DNA of 64,000 nucleotides from an uncultured Tateyamaria sp. Its GTDB lineage: Bacteria; Pseudomonadota; Alphaproteobacteria; Rhodobacterales; Rhodobacteraceae. The notes beneath the pieces are model-generated. The model searched no databases, was not told the origin of the DNA, and saw only the letters and a list, made by a program, of their open reading frames with translations. How positions within the stretch are numbered: the stretch's first letter is position 1; every line of letters begins with the position of its first letter. This document shows positions 17,011 to 25,343 of the stretch, one piece after another. The translations under genes and the position numbers were made by a program. The stretch covers positions 124,001 through 188,000 of the forward strand of contig NZ_CANMEU010000001.1 of the NCBI RefSeq assembly GCF_947497045.1. The letters are read 5' to 3'.

Positions 17011-17949
17011 TTGGGCGGAAATCGGGATCACGGCGGCAATCTCGACAACGCCATCATGCAATATGGCGGTGACCGAGAGGACTGGATTGATCTGTCTACC
17101 GGCATCAACCCCGTGCCCTACCCGGTTCCGTCCTTGCCCAAGCAGGCCTGGACCGCGTTGCCTGACCGCAATCCGGCGACCGCACTGGTCAACGCTGCCG
17201 CTGCATTCTGGAAGGTGCCAACCGGGGCTGCGATCCTTGCGGCACCCGGTGCCTCAAGCCTGATCGCGCATATTCCACGCCTTGCCGATGCAGGTACGGT
17301 CACCGTCCCCGCCCCGACCTACAATGAACACGCGGCCAGCTTTGCAGCGCATAGGTGGGTTGTACAGTCCGGCGGTGCCGCACAAGCACAGGTCCTCGTT
17401 CATCCAAATAATCCAGACGGCAAGTTATGGTCAAAGAACGATCTACACTCTGACCTCACGGTGGTAGACGAGAGCTTTTGCGACGTCATGCCCGCGTGCA
17501 GTCTGATCAACGCCGCCACACGGCCCGGCACCCTGATCCTGAAAAGCTTTGGCAAGTTCTGGGGATTGGCCGGACTACGCCTTGGGTTTGCGATTGGCGA
17601 TCCGGTTCTGATTGCACGTCTGAGCGAGATGCTGGGGCCATGGCCTGTGTCGGGCGTTGCCCTGGAGGTCGGTCGCGCCGCTTTGCAGGATCAGGCGTGG
17701 GCTTGGGCGACCAACCAACGCCTCAAACATGATGCTGCCCGCCTCGACACCCTCATGTCAGACCGCGGCGCGCAGGTAGAGGGCGGCACGTCGTTGTTTC
17801 GCCTTTACCGCCTAAACAATGCCGCGGCCTGGCAGGACCGATTGGCCCGGCACCGCATCTGGTCGCGCGTCTTTCCCTACCGCACGGATTGGATTCGGTT
17901 GGGCCTGCCCGCCCCCAACCAGTGGGATCGCTTGGAAGGTGCGCTGTGA
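17011..17949 (+). CDS. cobC: threonine-phosphate decarboxylase (CobC/CobD type)
   Basis: A PLP enzyme of the histidinol-phosphate aminotransferase-like branch that makes (R)-1-amino-2-propanol O-2-phosphate for the cobalamin lower-ligand arm. Motifs: WIDLSTGINPVPYPVP, APGASSLIAHIPRL, VHPNNPDGKLW, LTVVDESFCDV and ILKSFGKFWGLAGLRLGF, in which the Lys after ILKS-FG binds PLP. I favour TTG 17011 since AGGGAG lies 7 bases upstream; TTG 17005 and GTG 16992 are alternatives. The gene overlaps cbiB by 4 bases. Gene names in this family differ between systems (cobC in Pseudomonas, cobD in Salmonella). Confidence 0.87.
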   Translation: MGGNRDHGGNLDNAIMQYGGDREDWIDLSTGINPVPYPVPSLPKQAWTALPDRNPATALVNAAAAFWKVPTGAAILAAPGASSLIAHIPRLADAGTVTVPAPTYNEHAASFAAHRWVVQSGGAAQAQVLVHPNNPDGKLWSKNDLHSDLTVVDESFCDVMPACSLINAATRPGTLILKSFGKFWGLAGLRLGFAIGDPVLIARLSEMLGPWPVSGVALEVGRAALQDQAWAWATNQRLKHDAARLDTLMSDRGAQVEGGTSLFRLYRLNNAAAWQDRLARHRIWSRVFPYRTDWIRLGLPAPNQWDRLEGAL

Positions 17950-18863
17950 CGCCCGCCCTGGTGGCCGCCGCATTGTGTCTGGATGCGGTACTGGGCGAGC
18001 CGCGCAGCCTGTGGGCACGCGTTCCGCATCCGGCAATCATCATGGGCCGCGCGGTCGGTGCGCTTGATGCCGGGCTCAACACCGGTGAACACCGCAAGAC
18101 GAAGGGAATATTGGCCGTCGCCCTCCTTGTACTCGGCGCGGGGTTGATCGGGGCCGCACTTCAATCCCTCGGCCCCCTCGTCAGCATGATCTGCGCGGCC
18201 ATCCTGATCGCGCAACGCTCGTTGATCGACCATGTGCGGGCGGTCGCCATGGGGCTGCGCCAATCGCCCAAAGCAGGACAACAGGCAGTCGCGATGATCG
18301 TGAGTCGCGACGTCAGCGCAAGCACACCGTCTTCGACCGCACGCTCCGCCATCGAAAGCCTGTCCGAGAATTTCAGCGACGGTGTGGTGGCACCCGCGTT
18401 CTGGTTCGCCGTTGCTGGCCTGCCGGGCATCGCGATCTACAAGGTAGTGAATACCGCCGACAGCATGATCGGCTATCTGACGCCGCGCCATGCCGCCTTT
18501 GGCTGGGCGGCTGCGCGGCTTGATGACGTGCTGAACTGGATACCAGCGCGGATGACTGCACTGCTGATTGCCGTCAGCACGGGTATCCCCGGACAGTGGG
18601 CAGGCATTCGACAGGACGCAGCACTGCACCGATCCCCAAATGCAGGATGGCCCGAGGCGGCCATGGCACACGGACTCGATATCGCCCTTGCGGGGCCGCG
18701 CAGCTATCACGGCACGGTTCAGGATCTTGCCTGGGTGCACCCTAACGGGCGACGCGATCTGACCCCGGCCGACATTGACGCCGCCATCCTGATCGTGTGG
18801 AAGGCATGGGGGGTCGGCATTGTGGCCCTGTTGGGATTTGGAGTATTGATTTGGGTCTTTTGA
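17946..18863 (+). CDS. cbiB: adenosylcobinamide-phosphate synthase
   Basis: CbiB (CobD in Pseudomonas naming) joins adenosylcobyric acid to aminopropanol or its phosphate; it is a membrane protein. Visible features: CLDAVLGEPRSLWARVPHPAIIMGRAVGALD, QRSLIDHVRAVAMGL, RDVSASTPSSTARSAIESLSENFSDGVVAPAFWF and INTADSMIGYLT-like VNTADSMIGYLTPRHAAFGWAAARLDD. About 305 residues. The GTG start overlaps the cobC stop (GTGA), so the two steps of the aminopropanol arm are translationally coupled. Confidence 0.93.
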   Translation: MTPALVAAALCLDAVLGEPRSLWARVPHPAIIMGRAVGALDAGLNTGEHRKTKGILAVALLVLGAGLIGAALQSLGPLVSMICAAILIAQRSLIDHVRAVAMGLRQSPKAGQQAVAMIVSRDVSASTPSSTARSAIESLSENFSDGVVAPAFWFAVAGLPGIAIYKVVNTADSMIGYLTPRHAAFGWAAARLDDVLNWIPARMTALLIAVSTGIPGQWAGIRQDAALHRSPNAGWPEAAMAHGLDIALAGPRSYHGTVQDLAWVHPNGRRDLTPADIDAAILIVWKAWGVGIVALLGFGVLIWVF

Positions 18864-20023
18864 AACACGCGGCAGTGGTCGCGATGATGCTTGTGGCACC
18901 CGTCGTGGCACAGGCCCAGTGCGGTGGGTCATTCACGTCCTTCAAAGCGGGTCTGGCAAGCGAAGCCGCCACACGCGGGATCGCCCCGACAACCGCCAGA
19001 AGCTTTCTCAGCGGCGTGCGGCAGGACCCCGCCGTGATCCGTGCCGACCGCGCGCAGGGGGTGTTTCAACGCCCCTTTATTGATTTCTCCCGGCGCTTGA
19101 TTTCGCAAAACCGGATTGATGCAGGCCGTGCCAAGGCGCGCCAATATACCAGCGTGTTTGACCGGATCGAACGGGACTACGGCCTCGACCGACACGTCTT
19201 GCTGGCTTTCTGGGCGTTTGAGACCGATTACGGCGCGTTCCAAGGCGACTTCAACACCGCAAATGCGTTGGTCACATTGGCCCATGATTGTCGGCGACCC
19301 GACCTGTTCCGCCCCCAGGTCTTTGCCGCGATGACGCTTTTCGCCCAAGGCGACTTTGATCCACAGCAGACCACCGGCGCGTGGGCCGGAGAGATTGGCA
19401 TGGTGCAGATGCTGCCCGTCGACATCCTCAAAAATAGGGTGGACGGCGATGGGGACGGTGTGGTGCGGCTGAAATCCTCTGCCCCCGATGCGCTGATGTC
19501 GGGGGGCAAGATGCTGCAACATCTGGGTTGGCGCGCGCAGGAGCCGTGGCTGCAAGAGGTCCGCGTGCCTACGCAAATGGACTGGTCGCTGAGTGGGTTG
19601 GCAACGCGCAAATCCATCGCCGAGTGGCAGGCACTTGGGGTGCGCGCCCGGACAGGGCAGTTAAGCAATCTGCCCGCATCGCTGATCTTACCACAGGGGC
19701 ACAAGGGCCCCGCCTTTCTCGCTTACCCCAATTTCAACACGTATTTCGAGTGGAACCAGTCGTTTACCTATGTGCTGACAGCGGCCTATTTCGCAACACG
19801 GCTGGCGGGCGCGCCTGTTTATGACGCAGGCAACCCGGATCCGGGACTTGACGGAGAGCAGATGAAACGACTCCAGACCAAGTTGCAGCAACGCGGGTAT
19901 GACGTTGGCAAAATTGACGGGATCCTCGGCTCAGGCACACGCGCTGCGGTTCAGGCCGAACAAAAGCGGCTTGGTTTGCCTGCGGACGCATGGCCGACCC
20001 GAGCCTTGCTGGATCGTCTCTAA
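18851..20023 (+). CDS. lytic murein transglycosylase (MltB-like) with peptidoglycan-binding domain
   Basis: A periplasmic enzyme of about 390 residues that cleaves peptidoglycan. A signal peptide (KHAAVVAMMLVAPVVAQA) is followed by the SLT_2/MltB fold: FDRIERDYGLDRHVLLAFWAFETDYGAFQGDFNTANALVTLAHD, with the catalytic Glu in AFETDYG, then AGEIGMVQMLP, DGDGDGVVRL and YPNFNTYFEWNQS. The C-terminal 60 residues form a peptidoglycan-binding domain (LQTKLQQRGYDVGKIDGILGSGTRAAVQAEQKRLGL). TTG 18851 follows GGAG by 7 bases; TTG 18860, overlapping the cbiB stop, is an alternative. Confidence 0.88.
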   Translation: MGLLKHAAVVAMMLVAPVVAQAQCGGSFTSFKAGLASEAATRGIAPTTARSFLSGVRQDPAVIRADRAQGVFQRPFIDFSRRLISQNRIDAGRAKARQYTSVFDRIERDYGLDRHVLLAFWAFETDYGAFQGDFNTANALVTLAHDCRRPDLFRPQVFAAMTLFAQGDFDPQQTTGAWAGEIGMVQMLPVDILKNRVDGDGDGVVRLKSSAPDALMSGGKMLQHLGWRAQEPWLQEVRVPTQMDWSLSGLATRKSIAEWQALGVRARTGQLSNLPASLILPQGHKGPAFLAYPNFNTYFEWNQSFTYVLTAAYFATRLAGAPVYDAGNPDPGLDGEQMKRLQTKLQQRGYDVGKIDGILGSGTRAAVQAEQKRLGLPADAWPTRALLDRL

Positions 20024-20073
20024 AGGTGCATCGTGTTTGTAACTTGGTAAGGATTGGGTTATATTCTGAGGAT

Positions 20074-20250
20074 CGGAATGTTTCTTCAGTATCCTTATCT
20101 GAATAAACGACCCGGCAGAGCTGTAACTCTGCCGGGTCACTCTTTTTTCAGGCTACAGCCCGATCAAGAGCCGGATGATCGTCACACACAATGTCATCAC
20201 TGCGATGGCGACCATCCATTTGCGGAATGTATTTTCCGTCAGTATCCTTA
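20074..20250. repeat. two copies of a short CGGAATG...CAGTATCCTTA motif flanking a terminator
   Basis: Copy one occupies 20074-20097 and copy two 20223-20250. Both begin CGGAATG and end CAGTATCCTTA; the interior differs by a 4-base insertion. They sit on either side of the terminator between the transglycosylase and smc genes (gap 20024-20328). Origin unknown; nothing else recognisable is in the gap. Confidence 0.4.
20109..20148 (+). terminator. strong Rho-independent terminator
   Basis: A perfect 12-bp stem GACCCGGCAGAG / CTCTGCCGGGTC around the loop CTGTAA, followed by ACTCTTTTTT. It lies 86 bases after the transglycosylase stop and ends the cobC-cbiB-transglycosylase unit. The reverse strand has only a weak T tract. 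Confidence 0.9.
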
Positions 20251-20328
20251 CCTTCTTGCGCGGCCCATTTGGGACCACACACCAGAGGTACTGACTAAAG
20301 ATTAATTCAAAGTTGAACGACGCGCGCG

Positions 20329-23300
20329 TCAGGCAACCATGGTTTCGGCGTTTTTCAGGTCCACCGACACAAGTTGACTGACGCCCTGTTCGGCCATCGT
20401 CACCCCGAACAGCCGATCCATACGTGCCATCGTCACCGCGTGGTGCGTAATGATCAGAAACCTTGTATCGGTGCGGCGGCACATCTCGTCCAGCAGATCG
20501 CAAAAACGGGTGACGTTAGCGTCATCCAGCGGCGCGTCGACCTCGTCCAGAACACAGATCGGGGCCGGGTTCGCAAGGAACACCGCAAAGATCAACGCCA
20601 TCGCCGTCAGCGTCTGCTCCCCCCCAGACAACAGGCTGAGCGTTGACAGTTTCTTACCGGGGGGCTGGCACATGATCTCAAGACCGGCCTCCAGCGGGTC
20701 GTCGCTTTCGACCATCACAAGGTTCGCCTCACCGCCCCCGAACAAGTGAGTGAACAACAGGGAAAAGTTGGAATTGACCTGCTCGAAGGCCGTCAGCAAC
20801 CGCTCGCGCCCTTCGCGGTTCAGACTGGCGATCCCGCTACGCAAGGTCTTGATCGCCTCTTCAAGGTCGGCCTTTTCGGAGACAAGCGTGTCGTGTTCAA
20901 CCTGGACCTCTTTGGCGTCTTCTTCGGCGCGCAGGTTCACCGCACCCAAGGCATCCCGTTGGCGTTTCAGGCGGTTCACATCCCCCTCCAACGCTTCGGC
21001 AGCGGGCATCTGGTCGGGCGTTACATCCAAGATCGTCAACAACTGGTTCGGGGTCATTTGCTGATCATCGGCAATCCGCTCGGCGGCATAGGCCACAGTT
21101 TCGCGGGCAGCCTCGGCGCGGGCTTCGGAGCGCGCGCGCGCCTCGCGCCCTTCGGAGGCCAGACGTTCGGCCTCGCGCTCGGCCAGGGTCGCATCGCGCA
21201 GCCGTCCTTCGGCTTGAGACAGCATATCGCTGGCCTCGGCCTTGCGCGCTTCGGCGCGGGTGATTTCCTCGCCCAAGGCTTCGCGTTTGGCGGCCAAGAC
21301 ACCGGGGGCCTCCTGCGCCGTTTTCAACTCAGCCTCCGAGGTCGCTTTGCGGTCCACAAGCTCGGTTGTGCGCCGCTCGGCTGTCTCAAGACGATGTTTC
21401 CAGCCACTGATCTCCTTGGTGATCTCCTGTGCACGCTTGACGCGGGCCTCACCCGTGCGGCGCACATCGTCATGGGCCGAACGACGGGACATCATGGTGA
21501 TGCGCGCTGCCTCGACCGTCATACGCAGGTCTTCGATATCGGCGCGGGCAGCGTCCAGATCGGGCAGTTCAGCAAGCGCCCCTTCGGCTTCGGCCACACG
21601 GGCGCGGGCCGCCATGGCGTCCTCTTCGTGACGGGTGACCGCCAGCCCAAGCGATTCCAACCGCCCTTCGGCGAGATTGCGATCCGCCTCCGCGCGGCTG
21701 AGGGCACGGGCGGCATCAGCCACCATCCGGTCGGCCTCGCGGCGGGCATGTCGGGCCTGCTTGTCCGCTTCGGTCAGTTCGGCCATGCGCAGCGTCAGAG
21801 CCTCGTGCGCCTGACGGGCCCCATCGGCGCGGGAGGATGCGCGCTCAAGCGACTGCTTCAACTCTTCGAGACGGTTCAACTGCTGCAAACGCAAGGCGGC
21901 GGCACTGGGCGCATCCTCGGCCCAGGCCCGGAACCCATCCCACCGCCACAGATCACCCTCGGGTGAGACGAGACGCTGACCGGGCTGCAACAGCGGTTGC
22001 AAACGGGGAGCATCGTCGCTGTCACACAAGCCGATCTGGCTCATCCGGCGGGCCAGCACATCGGGCACCGAGACGTGTTGCGTCAACGGTGTCACGCCAC
22101 TGGGCAAGGGTTGGCTTTGGTCGTAAGGAGGCAAAGTCGCCCAGCCCGACGGGCCATCTTCGTCAACCTCGGGCGCGCGCAAGTCGTCGGCCAGCGCAGC
22201 CCCAAGCGCCTTTTCAAAGCCCTGTTGCACCTGAAGGCGGTCTAGGATCTGACCACCCTCGGCGGTGTCACGCTCGACAAGCTTGGCCAACGCACCGGCT
22301 TCCGCGCGCAGCGCATTCATCTCGCCCTCGGCTTCGGAGCGTTCAGCACGGGCATCGGCCTCGCGCGATTGGGTTTCGGCGCGCGCCTCTTCGGCGGCGA
22401 TGAGGGTTTCATCGGCGCGCAACGCAGTTGCCTCGGCAGTGCTGGCCGCAGTTTGGGCGGCAGCAAAGTCCGTACCTGCCTTGTCCAGTGCCGTCTGACT
22501 TGCGGCAACGGCCTGACGGGCGCGGTCCGCTTCGGCTTCGGATTTGGCTTCGACCTTGCGGCTGTCTTCGAGCAGACGTTGGGCGGATCCGTGACGCGCG
22601 GCCAAGCGGGCGACATCCTCGGTCTTGTCTGACTGATCCGCCTCGCGGGCCTGCAACACCTGCCCGGCCTCGCGTGATGCGACACTTGCGGCCTCAAGCA
22701 AAGCCTCGTGGCCCTCGCTGGCCTTGGCGATCTCGGCAGCTTCCCATTCCAATCGCTCGATTGTTTCGCCGGCATCGCGGTTCAACCCGCCTTCGCGTTC
22801 GATATCGCGGGCCAGTTGGGCGATGCGCCCTGTCAGTGTCTCAATGGTCTGGGCGGCCTGCCGTTCCTGATCACTGAGCGTGTCACGCTGCACGGCAAGG
22901 CGCTGCAAAACGGCAGCGGCAATTGCGTCCTCTTCGCGCAAGGCAGGCAGCGCCTCCTCGGCCTCCTGGCGTGCCTTGGCCGCGATCCGCACAGCACCCT
23001 CGGCCTGAGCGGCGGCTGTCGTGCGATTGCGGAGCTCTTCGTCCGCAGTTGCGCGCGCCTCATCGGCTTCACGCCAGCGGCGATACAGCAATTGACCTTC
23101 GGCGCGTCGCAACTGGTCGCCGATCTCACGATATCGGGCGGCCTGTCGCGCCTGGCGCGCCAGTTGCGAGAGCTGCGCAGCCAGCTGTTCGATCACATCA
23201 TCGACACGGGCGAGGTTCTGTTCGGCCCCTTTCAGTTTCAGCTCGGCCTCGTGGCGACGCTGATAAAGGCCCGAAATACCGGCGGCTTCTTCCAGAATGC

Positions 23301-23784
23301 GGCGGCGGTTCTTGGGTTTGGCGTTGATCAGTTCGGCAATCTGCCCCTGCCGCACCAGTGCCGGGCTGTGCGCGCCGGTGGAGGCATCCGCAAACAGCAT
23401 TTGCACATCGCGCGCCCGCACGTCCTTGGCATTGGTTTTGTAGGCGCTGCCGACATCGCGCGTGATGCGGCGTACGATTTCGAGCGTGTCTGCATCGTTG
23501 AACCCGGCGGGGGCGAGCCGTTCAGAATTGTCGATATGCAGGCTGACCTCGGCAAAATTCCGGGCCGGACGCGTGGCAGCACCAGCAAAGATCACATCCT
23601 CCATCCCGCCACCCCGCATGGCGGTGGGCCGATTTTCCCCCATCACCCAACGCAGCGCTTCGAGCAGGTTGGATTTGCCGCATCCATTCGGCCCGACAAC
23701 ACCTGTCAGACCATCCGCAATGATCAGGTCGGTTGGATCGACAAAGGATTTGAACCCTGTGAGTCTGAGTTTCGAAAAGCGCAA
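20329..23784 (-). CDS. smc: chromosome segregation protein SMC
   Basis: SMC is the condensin ATPase that organises and segregates the chromosome with ScpA and ScpB. The 1151-residue chain shows the N-terminal Walker A (VGPNGCGKSNLLEALRWVMGE near residue 32), two long coiled coils (about 170-500 and 650-960, rich in Ala, Arg and Glu), a central hinge near 510-640, and the C-terminal signature LSLLSGGEQTLTAMALIFAVFLANPAPICVLDEVDAPLDDANV with Walker B. FKSF in the N-terminus is also typical. Sequence is full length, with no scpAB nearby. Confidence 0.97.
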   Translation of the reverse strand: MRFSKLRLTGFKSFVDPTDLIIADGLTGVVGPNGCGKSNLLEALRWVMGENRPTAMRGGGMEDVIFAGAATRPARNFAEVSLHIDNSERLAPAGFNDADTLEIVRRITRDVGSAYKTNAKDVRARDVQMLFADASTGAHSPALVRQGQIAELINAKPKNRRRILEEAAGISGLYQRRHEAELKLKGAEQNLARVDDVIEQLAAQLSQLARQARQAARYREIGDQLRRAEGQLLYRRWREADEARATADEELRNRTTAAAQAEGAVRIAAKARQEAEEALPALREEDAIAAAVLQRLAVQRDTLSDQERQAAQTIETLTGRIAQLARDIEREGGLNRDAGETIERLEWEAAEIAKASEGHEALLEAASVASREAGQVLQAREADQSDKTEDVARLAARHGSAQRLLEDSRKVEAKSEAEADRARQAVAASQTALDKAGTDFAAAQTAASTAEATALRADETLIAAEEARAETQSREADARAERSEAEGEMNALRAEAGALAKLVERDTAEGGQILDRLQVQQGFEKALGAALADDLRAPEVDEDGPSGWATLPPYDQSQPLPSGVTPLTQHVSVPDVLARRMSQIGLCDSDDAPRLQPLLQPGQRLVSPEGDLWRWDGFRAWAEDAPSAAALRLQQLNRLEELKQSLERASSRADGARQAHEALTLRMAELTEADKQARHARREADRMVADAARALSRAEADRNLAEGRLESLGLAVTRHEEDAMAARARVAEAEGALAELPDLDAARADIEDLRMTVEAARITMMSRRSAHDDVRRTGEARVKRAQEITKEISGWKHRLETAERRTTELVDRKATSEAELKTAQEAPGVLAAKREALGEEITRAEARKAEASDMLSQAEGRLRDATLAEREAERLASEGREARARSEARAEAARETVAYAAERIADDQQMTPNQLLTILDVTPDQMPAAEALEGDVNRLKRQRDALGAVNLRAEEDAKEVQVEHDTLVSEKADLEEAIKTLRSGIASLNREGRERLLTAFEQVNSNFSLLFTHLFGGGEANLVMVESDDPLEAGLEIMCQPPGKKLSTLSLLSGGEQTLTAMALIFAVFLANPAPICVLDEVDAPLDDANVTRFCDLLDEMCRRTDTRFLIITHHAVTMARMDRLFGVTMAEQGVSQLVSVDLKNAETMVA

Positions 23785-23911
23785 AAGAGGGCCCGGTTGT
23801 TCATCTGATTGGGATGTTATCGTGAACGGATGGTCAGGCGTCTGTCAACGGGTCCACACCAGAAAGGGCGTTTTCCGGCAGGTTATCCACAACATATTGC
23901 GGTTTGCGCGC

Positions 23912-24328
23912 TCAGATCAGCTGACAATCCAGATCGAGCACGAGTTCGTTCGTGGCCGGGCTGATATATTTATCGATCGTGTGACATGAATATTCGCCCT
24001 GTGGTTTTAACCGATCGATGGCAGGCCCGCCCTTGCCGCATTTCAGGATGCCCGTGGCAAGGGCCTGATCGCCGCGCACCTCTTTGACGGGGCATCCGCT
24101 GACCATTTCCATGGCCTTCGCCGCACGCGCCTTGATCGGCCCAAACCGTGGTGCGTATTCCATATTGGTGCGCAGCGCCTCGGCCAGTCGCCCGTTGACG
24201 CGCACATCAAAGGTCGATCCCTCAACCGTAACAGTTGTGGCGGGCAAGCCGCGAAAATGGGGGCCGGGTGTATTGCAGCCCGCAAGAAACAGGCCTGCAT
24301 AGCACGTCAGACAGATCAGTGTTTTCAT
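23912..24328 (-). CDS. small lipoprotein
   Basis: 138 residues. The N-terminus MKTLICLTCYAGLFLAGCNTPG has a lipobox LAGC, so the mature protein is lipid-anchored at Cys18. The rest contains VTVEGSTFDVRVNGRLAEALRTNMEYAPRFGPIKARAAKAMEMVSGCPVKEVRGDQALATGILKCG, with further Cys residues that may form disulfides. I do not recognise the family. A full CtrA box lies 25 bases upstream of its start. Confidence 0.8.
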   Translation of the reverse strand: MKTLICLTCYAGLFLAGCNTPGPHFRGLPATTVTVEGSTFDVRVNGRLAEALRTNMEYAPRFGPIKARAAKAMEMVSGCPVKEVRGDQALATGILKCGKGGPAIDRLKPQGEYSCHTIDKYISPATNELVLDLDCQLI

Positions 24329-24352
24329 GTCCTCACTCTGCCCATCGCATGG

Positions 24353-24368
24353 TTAACACCAACTTAAC
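24353..24368. promoter_or_regulatory. CtrA box (full site)
   Basis: TTAA-CACCAAC-TTAAC fits the CtrA consensus TTAA-N7-TTAAC exactly. It lies 25 bases upstream of the lipoprotein gene and 92 bases before the FadR-type gene, in their shared divergent region. Binding is inferred. Confidence 0.6.
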
Positions 24369-24416
24369 GCAGGCGGACGGCACGTCCGCCTTACGGGGAT
24401 GATTGCGCCATCCGCC

Positions 24417-24441
24417 AATTGGTCATATGAATTTACCAATT
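24417..24441. promoter_or_regulatory. inverted repeat, candidate FadR/PdhR-type operator
   Basis: AATTGGT and ACCAATT face each other across 11 bases (TTGGT/ACCAA half-sites are known for PdhR/LldR regulators, normally with a 3-base spacer). It ends 18 bases before the regulator start, a position suited to autorepression. Confidence 0.45.
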
Positions 24442-24459
24442 CTGACAAGGATGCGTGTC

Positions 24460-25227
24460 ATGCCCTTTCGCCCTGTACAGCCCGAGAAGCTGTCCTCTGC
24501 CGTCGTTCGCCAGATTGAGCAGTTGATCCTGCGCGGCATCCTGCGCCCCGGAGAGCGTTTGCCGCCAGAGCGGGATCTGGCCGACAGGATGGGTGTGTCA
24601 CGCCCGTCCTTGCGCGATGCGATTGGGGCGTTGCAGGACAGCGGTTTGCTGACAGCGCGCCCCGGTGCGGGCGTCTATGTAGCGGATGTGTTGGGTTCTG
24701 CCTTTGCCCCCGCCCTGACCGAGCTCTTTGCCCGCCATGATGAGGCAGTGTTTGACTACCTCAGCTTTCGTCGGGATATGGAAGGCCTGGCCGCTGAGCG
24801 GGCGGCCCGCCTTGCCTCCGATACCGATCTGGCCGTGGTTCAGGCAGTCTTTGAAAAGATGGAAGCCGCCCACCCCAAACGCAACAGCGATGAAGAGGCC
24901 CGGCTGGATGCCCAGTTTCACATGGCCATCATCGAGGCGAGCCACAACGTGATCATGCTGCATATGATGCGATCCATGTATCAATTGCTGCGGGACGGTG
25001 TGTTTTACAATCGCCAGATCATGTTCAAACAGCGCACCACCCGGCAGGCTTTGCTCGACCAGCATCGCGCCATCAATGACGCCTTGCAGTCGCGCAATGC
25101 GCAAGCCGCACGGGGGGCGGTGCATGCACATCTCGACTACGTAGAGCGCGCGCTGCGAGATCAGCAAAGGGCACAGCAGAACGAGGATATTGCACGCCAG
25201 CGGCTGGATCACGAGACGGGCGCATAA
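24460..25227 (+). CDS. FadR/PdhR-subfamily GntR transcriptional regulator
   Basis: A 255-residue regulator. The N-terminal winged helix is LSSAVVRQIEQLILRGILRPGERLPPERDLADRMGVSRPSLRDAIGALQDSGLLTARPGAGVYVAD. The C-terminal FCD helical domain (about residues 95-235) carries the metal-binding type pattern DAQFHMAIIEASHN and a later ALLDQHRAINDAL His. The ligand is likely an organic acid. ATG 24460 follows ACAAGGA by 8 bases, which decides it against the ATG at 24403. The gene precedes the ATP synthase operon, which runs towards it. Confidence 0.9.
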   Translation: MPFRPVQPEKLSSAVVRQIEQLILRGILRPGERLPPERDLADRMGVSRPSLRDAIGALQDSGLLTARPGAGVYVADVLGSAFAPALTELFARHDEAVFDYLSFRRDMEGLAAERAARLASDTDLAVVQAVFEKMEAAHPKRNSDEEARLDAQFHMAIIEASHNVIMLHMMRSMYQLLRDGVFYNRQIMFKQRTTRQALLDQHRAINDALQSRNAQAARGAVHAHLDYVERALRDQQRAQQNEDIARQRLDHETGA

Positions 25228-25229
25228 GA

Positions 25230-25275
25230 TCCAGGGGGCGCTGCCCCCACGCGGTATTTCTGGTCAGAAGAAAAC
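25230..25275 (+). repeat. REP-like intergenic element, copy B
   Basis: A GGGGGC-GCT-GCCCCC hairpin followed by ACGCGGTATTTCTGG and then AGAAGAAAAC. The same order (G-rich hairpin, GGTATTT-T-TGG, purine-rich tail) recurs reversed at 42971-43036, so these look like two diverged copies of one intergenic repeat. Confidence 0.5.
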
Positions 25276-25296
25276 TGTGGCCGTTGCCGCAACGGA

Positions 25297-25322
25297 AAAG
25301 CCCGGCGCTGAGGCCGGGCTTT
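25297..25322 (-). terminator. terminator of the atp (Fo) operon
   Basis: A perfect 10-bp stem AAAGCCCGGC / GCCGGGCTTT around a 6-base loop, 21 bases beyond the atpF stop. On the minus strand the stem ends in CTTTTCC. It may also act for the FadR-type gene on the plus strand. Confidence 0.75.
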
Positions 25323-25343
25323 GATTGGATCCTGTGACGCGTA

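Noticed and set aside
20153-20215. Mini-frame MVAIAVMTLCVTIIRLLIGL on the minus strand
   Set aside because: The only ATG gives 20 residues, there is no ribosome site at correct distance and no upstream start; it could be a chance hydrophobic frame.
23883-23891. A perfect DnaA box TTATCCACA between smc and the lipoprotein gene
   Set aside because: A single 9-mer is expected by chance about once in such a length, and there is no box cluster, AT-rich unwinding region or dnaA neighbour, so no origin is claimed.
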